Shown here: one piece after another, positions 56,201 to 64,000 of the stretch
Position numbering within the stretch: the stretch's first letter is position 1
How the letters are laid out: each line of letters opens with the position of its first letter
Assembly (NCBI RefSeq): GCF_000711695.1
Contig: NW_013547006.1
Coordinates: forward strand, 124,001-188,000
DNA length: 64,000 nucleotides
From: Tilletiaria anomala UBC 951
Taxonomy: Eukaryota > Basidiomycota > Exobasidiomycetes > Georgefischeriales > Tilletiariaceae
Direction of reading: 5' to 3'
The notes under the pieces: generated by a model
Databases searched by the model: none
What the model was told of the DNA's origin: nothing
What the model saw: the letters and a program-made list of their open reading frames with translations, nothing else
Translations under genes and position numbers: made by a program

Positions 56201-57744
56201 CTGCGCAGCGCCGGATTCAGGTGGCCAGGTGCGCTGGGCTCATGAGCAGCAGCAGTGCTGGTGGCATCCGCGCGTCTTTCGCTGCTGATAATTGATGATG
56301 GAACAGCAGGAGGCCACATGGACGAAGAACGAGCCGCCGAGGAGGACGAAGGGGCTGCAGCAGACTCAGCTGCTTCTGATGTTGCAGCCATCGCTGTTGC
56401 CCGTGGCGACCGGCTACTCGCCACGGCACTGGCAGCTGCAGCTGCTTCTTTTCCCAGTTTTGACGATGCTAGCTGAGGGATGACCCCGGCTGAGCCAGTT
56501 TCCTTGAAGAGTTGCAGGCTGACCGAAGCTTTCCGCCCAGAGCTCAACATGGCGGGAGGAAGGCTGAAGTCTCCGCCATCTTTTGCCATCTTGGCCAATG
56601 CTTTACTCTCTTGTTGCTGTTGCAATGCTGCTGACGAGCCATTGACATCCAGCACCCCACTCCTGCGCGGTGTCATACGTGTGCTAGGACTGCGCTCCTC
56701 CTTGGATGAGCCGCCTGCGAGCCTGCCGCTGCTCTGTGCGGAAGACTTGACCGCCATCCCCGTCCGCCCGCCTGACTCGCTGCTGAGCGGGTCTACAGAT
56801 GTCAGCCGCTTGTGTGGACTCCACTCGAGTGAAGCGTACTCGAGACCGGCAGGGACAGGCCCGCTCGTCTGATGCCTGGACGCCCGGGCCGAGCCCCCTT
56901 GCCCAAGCGCGCCGCTCTTGCCCTGCTCTTTTCCATCTCTAGAAGGTGCAGCTCTCGAGGCATTAAAGCTCTGCAACGTCGTTTGCAAAGGCGCTGACAT
57001 CGGCCAGCCTTGTCCCTTCTCGTGCCCCTTTGGGTCCCCAGCGAAAGACTCGACAGCATCCTCCAAATCCGACACATCGTCGTTCCTTGCAGTAACTGGC
57101 GCGGCCATGCCACTTCCGCTGGAAAAAGTCGAACCACTACTGCCGACAATGGCCGTCACCGGCGATGAGGCCTTAGAAGATTTGGCTGTGGGTGAAAAAA
57201 CGTTTTGTCCGAGCGCTGGATAGTTAGGCGGCAGGCTGATATGCAATCCGCCGCCGCCACCACCGGGAGAGAGCCCAGCAGGCGATGATAGGCCGCAAGA
57301 ATCAGGCTGGCCTGGAGACCTGCCATTCGGCGATGAGATCGCCGCTGCTGGACGCGAGCGTGGGGTTTCAGCTTCCGCTCTCTTGGGCGGCGAGCAAGCC
57401 GGCAGCGACGCTTGTATCCTCATCGAAGCCTGTTCCCGACGAGGGGATGGACCAGCATCGCCATCAACGCCGCTGCCTATTGATGCAAGGGCGGTGGCCT
57501 CGGCGTTCTTAGCCTGGCTCAGCCCCATCTCGGCAAGTTTGTAAGACGCCTGGTTGTATGCAGCATCCGCTGAGGATGCATCGGATGAAAAGGCGCTTCC
57601 GTGAGTCGCTGCTGATGTAATGGACTGGTGCTGCTGTCTTTGTGGAGGCGATGGCGACGATGACGGAGACGATGAGGTTTGCGCGGACCGGTCATGTCGG
57701 TGCTCGAGGTTGGATTGAGGGGGGAACGACTGAGGCTGCTCCAT
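53251..57744 (-). CDS. KCS1: Inositol hexakisphosphate kinase Kcs1
   Basis: An intronless frame of 1497 residues. Kcs1 converts InsP6 to 5-InsP7, a signal for phosphate homeostasis, vacuole function and stress. The first about 690 residues and a stretch at about 800-1120 are Ser/Pro/Gly/Ala-rich and disordered. The kinase fold is split by this insert: [20 protein letters not shown] and [19 protein letters not shown] come first (about 700). The inositol-binding signature [14 protein letters not shown] (PxxxDxKxG, about 1161) follows, with [29 protein letters not shown] (the SLL motif, about 1276) and [13 protein letters not shown] (the IDF metal site, about 1371) complete the active site. A further insert lies between SLL and IDF. 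Length and layout fit fungal Kcs1 (yeast 1050). Confidence 0.95.
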   Translation of the reverse strand: MEQPQSFPPQSNLEHRHDRSAQTSSSPSSSPSPPQRQQHQSITSAATHGSAFSSDASSADAAYNQASYKLAEMGLSQAKNAEATALASIGSGVDGDAGPSPRREQASMRIQASLPACSPPKRAEAETPRSRPAAAISSPNGRSPGQPDSCGLSSPAGLSPGGGGGGLHISLPPNYPALGQNVFSPTAKSSKASSPVTAIVGSSGSTFSSGSGMAAPVTARNDDVSDLEDAVESFAGDPKGHEKGQGWPMSAPLQTTLQSFNASRAAPSRDGKEQGKSGALGQGGSARASRHQTSGPVPAGLEYASLEWSPHKRLTSVDPLSSESGGRTGMAVKSSAQSSGRLAGGSSKEERSPSTRMTPRRSGVLDVNGSSAALQQQQESKALAKMAKDGGDFSLPPAMLSSGRKASVSLQLFKETGSAGVIPQLASSKLGKEAAAAASAVASSRSPRATAMAATSEAAESAAAPSSSSAARSSSMWPPAVPSSIISSERRADATSTAAAHEPSAPGHLNPALRSPSADVFNASSQHAKEPTMEPSLSEQSRPLEVESRTVETLLSTVTSKGGIVGIQPHGRSFVPSQGDATDSEEQWSATEFEETESEDDQNDWGVGEEGNAGEYASPSFSPDFEGFDMDRRIRARPRSRQRQLAAGVEPSEGGQLRGSIVIPSPSASHPPSPHEHRHSAHSARAPAVVQLQPFNNQVGGHSSIFRFSKRAVCKPLVSRENQFYEAVERDHPKLLQFIPQYLGVLNVTFRHVDPAAKEKGWRGSEGDPSRAAAATAGVKSGFSPLQQPSSQPQQGKRKIFQGQQDNDEEVPEVAVELNRHIMPEWVLRRSGCSFRQGNQRTVSLHQTHSHDSSRSRLQQQQAQNRSFERATSEQPPLMAPAVDRAWSPAILDSPALGTAGINTPPLSSSPMTPGASPLTSFSPGGADYVSRGMPGSFTPIDGGVQSGSTPPAGGYPVHVFGRGSTAVNRRLQEQVLREVFSKDPTKRGRRVSKRSHADGIHPSAGSYGTRGKSESRERAAATPGGTGTPNSERRAPGSMDTSPGGSRPPTATGEHEPWPEGGPHRPRRAHSDATLPLQNLSLSSATPVPSNSQSAVKRSRSPEANVFEMEDVESASTAPPEVKEHIASPPLLPRHHEEHDDVARQDHFLLMEDLTGRLRSPCVLDLKMGTRQYGLDATEAKKHSQTLKCDKTTSRTHGVRICGMQVFDCTTESYIFQDKYYGRQVAPADFPRALGRFFDNGEVLMLHHFPSIVQQLRQLARIVHGLKGYRFYASSLLFIYDGAHEIQVKLMQDFEQRIKHGIAGVPLSTIDSASASPAMLPVDAQSGGKLVPPSLLSVSSESSKAGSGTASPLMDGSKKARRRKGEMKIRIIDFAHSTTGSDFRNPNEEAPKELIDPDEYFARPVVRFPPRLHEGPDSGYLWGLKNLCASFAEIWKTERKKRIDAALAALGTSAADEEKAQTRRAVDIGDLRVDDEDVFHEIFGDSPEGLKGYVST

Positions 57745-58530
57745 TCACCGCTGAGGTCCTCAATGCAGATGGCTGCAGAGCTTGATGTGTCAGCTCATCC
57801 CAGATATGCGCACGCAGGCGCGACATCTGTAAAGATGCGCATACTCACTTTGCCTTCTCACTGTCTGCACCTTATTGTGAATTGCTAGATTGGTGAGCAA
57901 CCTTGAAAGAGGTCCCTATATACTGTCCGACGGAAGGGCAGCGAGACGAGACGCGTTCTATTGGCGTTTGAGGGCCTCGGCTGCGAGCGCAATGCTTCCA
58001 CGCGTTTTATAGACACACGATCACTGGCCTGTTGGGACGAATATGCTGCTTGCGATAGTCCAGACAGCGAGCTGTGGATGTGGTGGTAGCTATGGGAGTC
58101 AAGCATACATGGTTGAAGATAGTGGATCGCAATCAGGTATGTCTTCACTTTCAGTGGGCTGCTCGTCTTTGATGGTTGCCCGGGGCACTGCAGCAGTTCT
58201 CGGGGCGATATCCCGCCGCGCGCACGTGTTCGAACTCGGCGGGTTCGCAACGTGGTGGAGCACGCGCTCTCACCGTTACTCACCATCATCTTCACCGCGA
58301 AATGCACGACATGAACAGGCCAACAATCACCATACTACATTGTGTATGTGATAGAATTAGGGTACATTGCAGTCAAACGGTCTCCAGCAACAAAGCAGCT
58401 GCAAGCCAAACTCTTCGCCCTTTTAGGTCCAAGATCTCTCGTGGGCGATGGCTAATGCTAGCGGACGAACGATCGAGCAAATCGTCCAAACAATGCGACA
58501 CCTCCCGTCTCTGGTTGTCCATGTCAGCTT
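57745..58530. other. Upstream region of KCS1
   Basis: About 790 bases without a supportable gene. Presumed KCS1 promoter and leader. Confidence 0.5.
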
Positions 58531-59521
58531 TCAGCTTTCAAGGTCAATAGGCCCTGCTAAGGATGGCATGCGTGATGCAGCGTCCACTTTGATCATTTCT
58601 TGCGGTGATGGTAGCGACTCTGGCTGACTTGTCGATGGACGTCGTGGTGTCGGCTTCACTTGCTGCTGCAGCAACAACAGCAGCAGCTGTTGCTGCAATG
58701 GATACGCGCCTTGCCGCGCACCAGATCCTCGTCGAGACGCATCGATGCGCAAGCTCACATCTTGGCTGCTCTTCCTGACCCATCTGAAGCTTCCAGTGCA
58801 GTCACTGCCACTGGAACTCCGCAGTGCTTCTGAGTGCTGTGAGCTCGTCCTTCCTGCTTCTGATCTCCGTCGCGATTGTATTCCACTGCTTCCATGGTGA
58901 AGCGCCTCCAAGCTGGGAGAAGGCGGACGGCAGCACCTACTATGAGTGGACTTGCAGCGGTAAACGCGAAGATCTCCAGGCACAAGAGGAGGCGACGCGT
59001 TGCGGCGTTCGCGGTTCGCTATGCAGCCGCTTGAGGGCGATGGTGACGGCGAGGTCGCGTGGATCAACCGCCTTGAGCTCGCGAGCAGCTCGCTCGAGGG
59101 ACCCGCGACGATCCTTTGTCGCTTCAGTGCTCCGTCTTGCCTGCAAAATTGAGAGGTGGGTCTTGCGCCTTCGCCGCTGCTATTGCTGCTTCTGTTGTTG
59201 CTGCCCACACCCAGTCGATGCAGGGCTGCTCGAGAGCTGATGTTCCATGGCGATGATGCTGCTTCCGGCGTGCTTGGAGGCGGAGGCAGAGGTGTGTACG
59301 GCTGGGAAGCGGCAAATGTCGATGCTCCGCGTTCAGAATCGCAAGCTTCCAGCGACATGTTTTTGACTTGACAGCTGCTCGAGCGGTAGGATCGTCCTAG
59401 GCAGACTTACGCGGCGAGCAAAGGTCTTGGGAGCATGACCGGGCAGTAGGGAATTTTTCGATTGGTTGGCGATAGCCATCCTTGCCATACATGGATTGCG
59501 CATTCGATCCATCATATACAT
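58531..59521 (-). CDS. Unrecognised gene, structure unresolved
   Basis: Two readings compete. (a) One unbroken frame, 59358-58531, encodes 275 residues, Ser/Arg/Pro-rich and disordered. It includes a Gln/Leu run (QQQLLLLLLQQQ) from a CAG/CTG tract, and no domain. (b) A spliced gene whose first exon starts near 59482 (MAIANQSKNSLLPGHAPKTF, ending at a strong GTAAGT donor near 59411). Its later exons would use another frame with helix-forming sequence: RRGSLERAARELKAVDPRDL, AVTIALKRLHSEP and, further on, WNTIATEIRSRKDELTALRS. The helical segments look more protein-like than reading (a), and the GTAAGT donor supports (b), but exon borders between them cannot be fixed by eye. No family was recognised in either reading. 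Confidence 0.3.
58661..58697. repeat. CTG/CAG-rich triplet tract
   Basis: Imperfect run of CTG/CAG/CAA triplets. In one minus-strand frame it codes a Gln/Leu stretch. Confidence 0.7.
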
Positions 59522-60544
59522 GTCGCCACGACAAGCTTCAGCCCCTGTCGACAGTGGGCGAAAGGGATGCTGCGATGGTGGAGTACACCATTGCTTGTAT
59601 CTCTAATGTTCAGGCTTCACGCGAGGCCGAGCTGAGAGCTCTGTTAGATTACTTTAGCTGCTTGCTCCTTTCTTATCGGAACATGGTATGAGGAGTCACG
59701 AGAAGCCTGGGCGCCTGAGCCCGCGTCGGTGTGAGTGGTCTCAAAGAGACGAGCCAATTGAAGGCACCAACGCGAGCCCACAAAGGGATGACGTCCGTCC
59801 ATTGATTCTCCCTCATTGTGAGTATTAGTCCATCGGCTCCACAAAGGGGATGCTGGCACGCTCCTCCCCCTTTCCATTTCTGATCCTGACCCGGGGGACT
59901 ACAAGCCTCAGATGCGTTCGTGGGTTTGTGGCAAAAAGCAACACACGAACCCGCGACGAAGTCGGTCGCTTGGGTCAACGTTCTCTGGCGCACCCGGTCC
60001 GGTAAACATTCGACAGGTCCGACAGCTCCCATTATATTCGAACATACGTTAACACATATGGCTTGCGCCTTGTCCATTGTAATTACAGCACAAGGGCCAG
60101 TGCGCTGTGCGACAGTGTGAGTATCTATGCATATGTAACAATGGACTCTTCGCGGAAGAACGGAAGAACTGTCAGGCGAGCAAGGGCAGATATCGCGTCC
60201 AAGTGTCACCGTGGGGTATGCACACTGCGTGAAGCAAGCGATCGGGCCTCGAAGGTGCTCATCAGTTGTATATACAGTATGTAGGAGGGCTGAGGCATTT
60301 GTTAAATTTACGGACCGCTTTTCAGTAAGTTGAGCCTTTGATCAGTGAGTCTGGGCGACCGCCCTACGAAGGCGCAAGTGTGCAAGGTGTGCCGAGCGCT
60401 GTTCGGGACTGCTCGTCCCCCCCACCGTGAGTTCTCTGAATCTTTTGTGCATGCGAAATACATCTTCTCCATCCTTTGCCACTTTGGCCTCATTCAGAGA
60501 GCAGTCATCGCGGCGCTTGCCCGTGCGATAGGGTACGGTGCAGC
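59522..60544. other. Intergenic region
   Basis: About 1 kb between the unresolved gene and the 3' end of ALG14. Several frames of 60-180 codons exist, but none shows a domain. I see nothing I can support here. Confidence 0.5.
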
Positions 60545-61863
60545 TCACACGAGCCAGCCGATGCACTCGACGTCCGCACACGGAGGAACTTGAAGCGTCA
60601 CCTTGCTCTCCTCCTTGGCGTCGCTACCGGCAGCGGCGGTTGCGGGCGCGGCGAGCTGGGGCCACTGCACGACGAAGCGGTCGACGAGCGGGCGCAGGAG
60701 CTTGCCGGTCAGTGAGAGGTGGCGGACGCGCGCGAACGACTCGACGTAGATCAGCCGTGGAGATGGGAGTGCGAAAATCTTGTTTGCACGCAGCGAGGGG
60801 TTTGCGTTGCAAGTAGGCGCAGAGAGAGGAGGGGAATGAAGAGTGGTCAGTGTCAGCGATTTGTTTGGTACGATGTGCAAAGCCCCCATTCGCATTAAAT
60901 TGCGACTCACTCGCAAGACGTAGACGGCAAGCACCACAGGCACGCACGTCCCAGGCCCGTTGAGCAATATCACGTCCGCCAGCATTCTTCCCCTCCGCCC
61001 GCGTCCACTTTGTCCTGTCTTTGCTCCTGCCCCTGGTAGCGGTGGCGACGGGCCAAACAGCAGCGGTTGCAGCGCGACGACCCAGAGGCAGACGAGCAGC
61101 GAGCGCAGCAGCGTGAGCGGCGTCGTGAGCACGGATTGGTGCACATCGCGAGCGCGCGGGAGCACAATGATGCGAGCGTTCTCCTCTTCCTTTACTACAT
61201 CTTCTGCTGCTGGGGCGGCGGCGGAATCAGAGTCCGGTTGCGATTGAGTCTGCACAGCTGCGCGCATGCCGCGTTCGTGTTCGCGGGCTTTGTGTGCGCT
61301 GAAGCGGTCCCCTGAGGAGACGAGGTACGTCCGCGACGCGTAGCGCTGCGGAGGCAGAGCAGAGAGGAGCTGCAGCATCTCGGTCGTGTGGCCTCCTGCG
61401 AGGGCAGAGACAGACGTGGAGGTACAGACGTACGCATGCAGCGGGAGAGCGGCGTGTGTGCGGGCGGGAGGAGGGGACAGGGGACGAAAGCAAGCCGGCG
61501 TCAGTCGCTGCTTGCCCCATTCTCGGAGTGAGCAACACTCCGAGACAACCCCTAGGCACGAAGGAAGGACTGACCGGACCCGAGGAGAAGGGCTAAGCTG
61601 CACGTCTCATCCGCCTGCGCACTGGCGTGAGCAGCGCGTCCGCGCGGCCTGTGTATCCCACCTGCACCAGCGCTGCTGCTGCTGGTGCGGCCCGCTCTCC
61701 TTGGCAGGATGAACCATATGCGCGCAGCGACACAGAGGGCCAGCGCCAGCGCGACCTGCGCGAGCAGGATGACGAGTTGATGCGCGGCGGCGGCACGCTG
61801 TGCCGCGTCATGCAGCAGCGAGTGCCGGAAGCGCAGGATTGCGTCCTCTGGGATGAGCAACAT
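60545..61863 (-). CDS. ALG14: UDP-GlcNAc transferase subunit Alg14
   Basis: Three exons (61863-61575, 61395-60911, 60778-60545) encode 335 residues. Alg14 anchors Alg13 to the ER membrane; together they add the second GlcNAc to dolichol-PP-GlcNAc in N-glycan assembly. A membrane anchor lies at about 29-53 (LVILLAQVALALALCVAARI). The loop SLALLLGSGGHTTEMLQLL is rejoined by the phase-1 splice. RYASRTYLVSSGD, ADVILLNGPGTCVPVVLAVY and the C-terminal IYVESFARVRHLSLTGKLL and VDRFVVQWPQL are all Alg14 hallmarks. The second intron is 132 bases (a multiple of three) and contains no in-frame stop. A retained-intron protein would stay open with 44 extra residues, but splicing restores the family sequence. 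The human and yeast proteins are shorter (216-237). Confidence 0.93.
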
Positions 61864-63780
61864 GGGCCGTCACTGGTGCATTTGCTGCTGCTGCTGGGGA
61901 GCAAGGCAGGCGTGTGCATCTGGCATGTGAACCCGATCGAATGTACAGACAAGAGAAGGATATATGCATGAGCGACCGCCAGCGCTGGTGCGTCGTTTCT
62001 AAAGTGACCAGAACCCTTGAATTGGCCGCGTGCACGGGCGCACCTCTTTCCGCGCAAAGCGCAGACTTTGCACCTTTTTCGTTTGCCTTGATCTCGCTAA
62101 CCCCTGTGCTCAAGGGCGCAAGTGTCCCGCATGTCCGACTTCACTCGACCTCGTCGCGGACGCTCGCGCCATTGAGCTCTGCGCGCGAGCAGGCCATGTA
62201 CACCTTACACAGCCAGCAGATATACGTGCGCAGACAGCTGGGACGCGACGTGGTGTGCCGAGAGAGCGAGAGGATCTGTCGGGACGCGGGACCCGGACTT
62301 TCCGAGGAGCGAGAATAGCGCGTTGTGAAGGACCGAAATGATCACGTGACTATGCATTCCGCCCTGTCACGCCACGGGCCCCACCATCGGCACATCCAAC
62401 CAACCTCTCCTCCCCACCCCATTCATCACTCGTGCACGACTATGCTCTATGCACATGTACAGTGCTCCGACTTGTATGAATCTAGCCAGTAACCCTCACT
62501 TTGTGCGTTGGCTCTGCACCTCTTCCCATTCATTCACGGTAAGCGCGGTCGCAACAATAAAGAAGAAGATGATTGCGGCGATCGGCAGCGGTGATCGAGG
62601 GGTTGTCGTCGAGAGCAGACTTTGTCTTGCTTCTCAGCCGCTGTGCCGTGTCGTAGAGAATGGCACTGGCTCGCAGCGATTCATGTCGCACTCACTCTGT
62701 GCTGCGCAGCTGGATGAATAGAGAGGGAGAGCAAGCAGGCAGGCAGGAAGTATTGTTAAAAAATCAAAATGGTCGAGTGTCACGCATGCACAGCAGGCCA
62801 GTGACTGCCTGTACTGTTCCAAAGTAGTGATGATGATGCGGATGGCCGCTGCTGGCCCGTGGGGCTGTGAGAACGGTCGATCTCGCGCTTTCCTCAAACA
62901 GTCGGCTGCATCACCTCGCCAGCAGCCAGTAGCGAGCGCGTATGACTCGCTATACCACCATTGATTCCATTTTCCTCGCATACACATTTCTGAAACAAGC
63001 ACGCCCGCCCTTTTATCTCGCTGACAATAACGGTCGCGAGCAATTTGTCCAACGAGCGCGCCCACCTTGAAAAGATCCCCTCTTGCTCGTCCGCCCGTCC
63101 GCTCGCGTGACCCCATGCTGTCAACTTCGACCGCCTCGTCGTTCAACGTGAACGAACGAACGAAAGGCCATCGCGCTCTGAATGAGGACCTCGTCCAACC
63201 TAACTCCTTCATCTCCCCCGTTTTTCCGACAGCGGCGCAAAACTTGTCAGCGAGACGGAAAGGAGACATGCACCCCGCTCCGGTCCGCCCAGTGCCATCA
63301 ATGCGCTCGTAGATGTGCACGCCGGCGACACGCATCGCCCGCCCTCCCCCCGGGGTTCCCAGGGCGCACCTTGCACGCGGCACATACACATCATTGTCAA
63401 GTAAGCGGATAGTGAGCGGTGAGAGCATTGCGAGCAGGGGCGAGAGCGTACTTCATCAAGTCGTAGGCGCGTAGAGTGAGCCAAATGCCGCAAGAGGATT
63501 GCGTTGCACGAACAGAGAGCATGGTAGATCCACCGCAGCAGTAGCGCATAAACCGTGGCCCTGAGGCCTCCAGCGCTCAGGCGGCAGTCGCAGACCGTCG
63601 CTCCGGGTCCGATCTGCAAGATAAATCGGCCAGTCGGACGCAAGAGACCCAGCAGGCGCAGCCACTTGCTATGCACGGTCGACGTATACACCATTCGCAG
63701 TACATGCCGTCCCCCATCGGCGCAGCACACGCTGTGCCGTCCGGTTCTTCGCCCAATTCCAATCTTGACTAACAGCAGCA
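61864..63780. other. Upstream region of ALG14 and of the right-edge gene
   Basis: About 1.9 kb. It has an ATCACGTGAC E-box near 62341 and no gene I can support. A 264-codon minus frame (63428-62634) has no domain. A plus-strand frame from an ATG at 63115 to a GTAGAT donor near 63309 might be a first exon of the right-edge gene, but this is speculative. Confidence 0.4.
62341..62350. promoter_or_regulatory. Palindromic E-box ATCACGTGAC upstream of ALG14
   Basis: Perfect two-sided Cbf1-type site about 480 bases upstream of the ALG14 start. The function is inferred from sequence only. Confidence 0.35.
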
Positions 63781-63787
63781 TCGGCTC

Positions 63788-64000
63788 GACGGGCACGCAC
63801 CGTCGTCTACGGCAGCGGTCTGTGCTCCTGTAACTGGCGGGTCCCATGCAGCGGCGGCAGCGTCGCCATCGTCAGTCGACGGTTCCTCGTCAGCGACAAC
63901 GGCGACGGTCACCCCCGCAACTGCCGATACTGTTGCACCTGTGCCGATAAGCAGGAACTGTAGTGGTAGCAGCACTCCCTCATCATCCGTCTTCCAACCC
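63788..64000 (+). CDS. Possible partial exon running off the right edge
   Basis: From an AG acceptor (ACAGCAG) one plus-strand frame is open to the end of the window. It codes Ala/Ser/Thr/Pro-rich sequence (for example SSVDGSSSATTATVTPATAD) with no recognisable domain. A CTAAC branch-like element lies just before the acceptor. Low-complexity composition and the truncated view leave both the gene and its frame uncertain. Confidence 0.25.

Noticed and set aside
62634-63428. A 264-codon minus-strand frame
   Set aside because: No domain, no signal peptide and no splice support; its Cys/Arg-rich composition looks like noncoding GC-rich DNA.
1-64000. CRISPR arrays, rRNA genes, biosynthetic gene clusters or toxin-antitoxin pairs
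   Set aside because: No regularly spaced repeats, no rRNA sequence and no run of biosynthetic core enzymes; the genes are ordinary eukaryotic housekeeping genes.

Overview
The window is nuclear DNA of a filamentous or yeast-like fungus, almost certainly a basidiomycete. The genes are GC-rich and carry many short introns (mostly about 50-130 bases) with GTRAGT/GTGAGT donors. The protein set (Wee1, SAGA Ada2, TFIIA, U2AF small subunit, Kcs1, Alg14, a Crh-type glucanosyltransferase, fungal mS41) is eukaryotic and fungal. A compact, alternating-strand layout and a secreted Kex2-site protein with internal repeats suit a smut-lineage (Ustilaginomycotina-like) genome, but that placement is inference. 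Nothing prokaryotic, no CRISPR array and no rRNA gene was seen.

Layout. 0-9.4 kb: hotdog acyl-CoA thioesterase (+), BRI3-like membrane protein (-), DUF726/Mil1-type alpha/beta hydrolase (-), ornithine cyclodeaminase/mu-crystallin family dehydrogenase (+), Med11-like Mediator subunit (-). 9.4-12.8 kb: long stretch without a supportable gene. 12.8-21.6 kb: Crh-type GH16 cell-wall enzyme (+), mitoribosomal mS41 (-), FHA protein of the SNIP1/Pml1 family (+), Wee1-like kinase (+). 24-36.9 kb: Crz1-like zinc-finger factor (+), TFIIA large subunit (-), PWWP protein with a LEDGF-like C-terminal domain (+), U2AF small subunit (-), Ada2 (+). 37.3-42.1 kb: ribosomal protein eL39 (-), glutathione synthetase (+), Mtq1/HemK methyltransferase (-). 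42.7-44.2 kb: decayed Helitron-like coding remnant. 45-58 kb: glyoxalase II with a possible mitochondrial leader (+), GH31 alpha-glucosidase family enzyme (-), small secreted repeat protein (+), Kcs1 inositol-hexakisphosphate kinase (-). 58.5-64 kb: an unresolved gene (-), Alg14 (-), and a possible gene running off the right edge (+).

Most neighbours are divergent or convergent pairs. Several shared upstream regions carry a CACGTGA E-box, the site type bound by Cbf1/USF-class bHLH factors. Functionally the window is a housekeeping block. Transcription and RNA processing are represented by Med11, Pml1, TFIIA, PWWP, U2AF and Ada2. Cell-cycle and phosphate/calcium signalling are represented by Wee1, Kcs1 and a Crz1-like factor. 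Glutathione chemistry is represented by Gsh2 and Glo2, and wall and secretory functions by Crh, Alg14, GH31 and the secreted repeat protein. I found no clearly new multi-gene system. The best leads are the dual-start glyoxalase II, the repeat-bearing secreted precursor, the duplicated motif in the Crz1-like factor, the fungal LEDGF-like protein and the recurrent E-box in divergent promoters.

All exon borders were read by eye from splice consensus, reading frame and family alignment from memory. Borders marked uncertain need transcript data.
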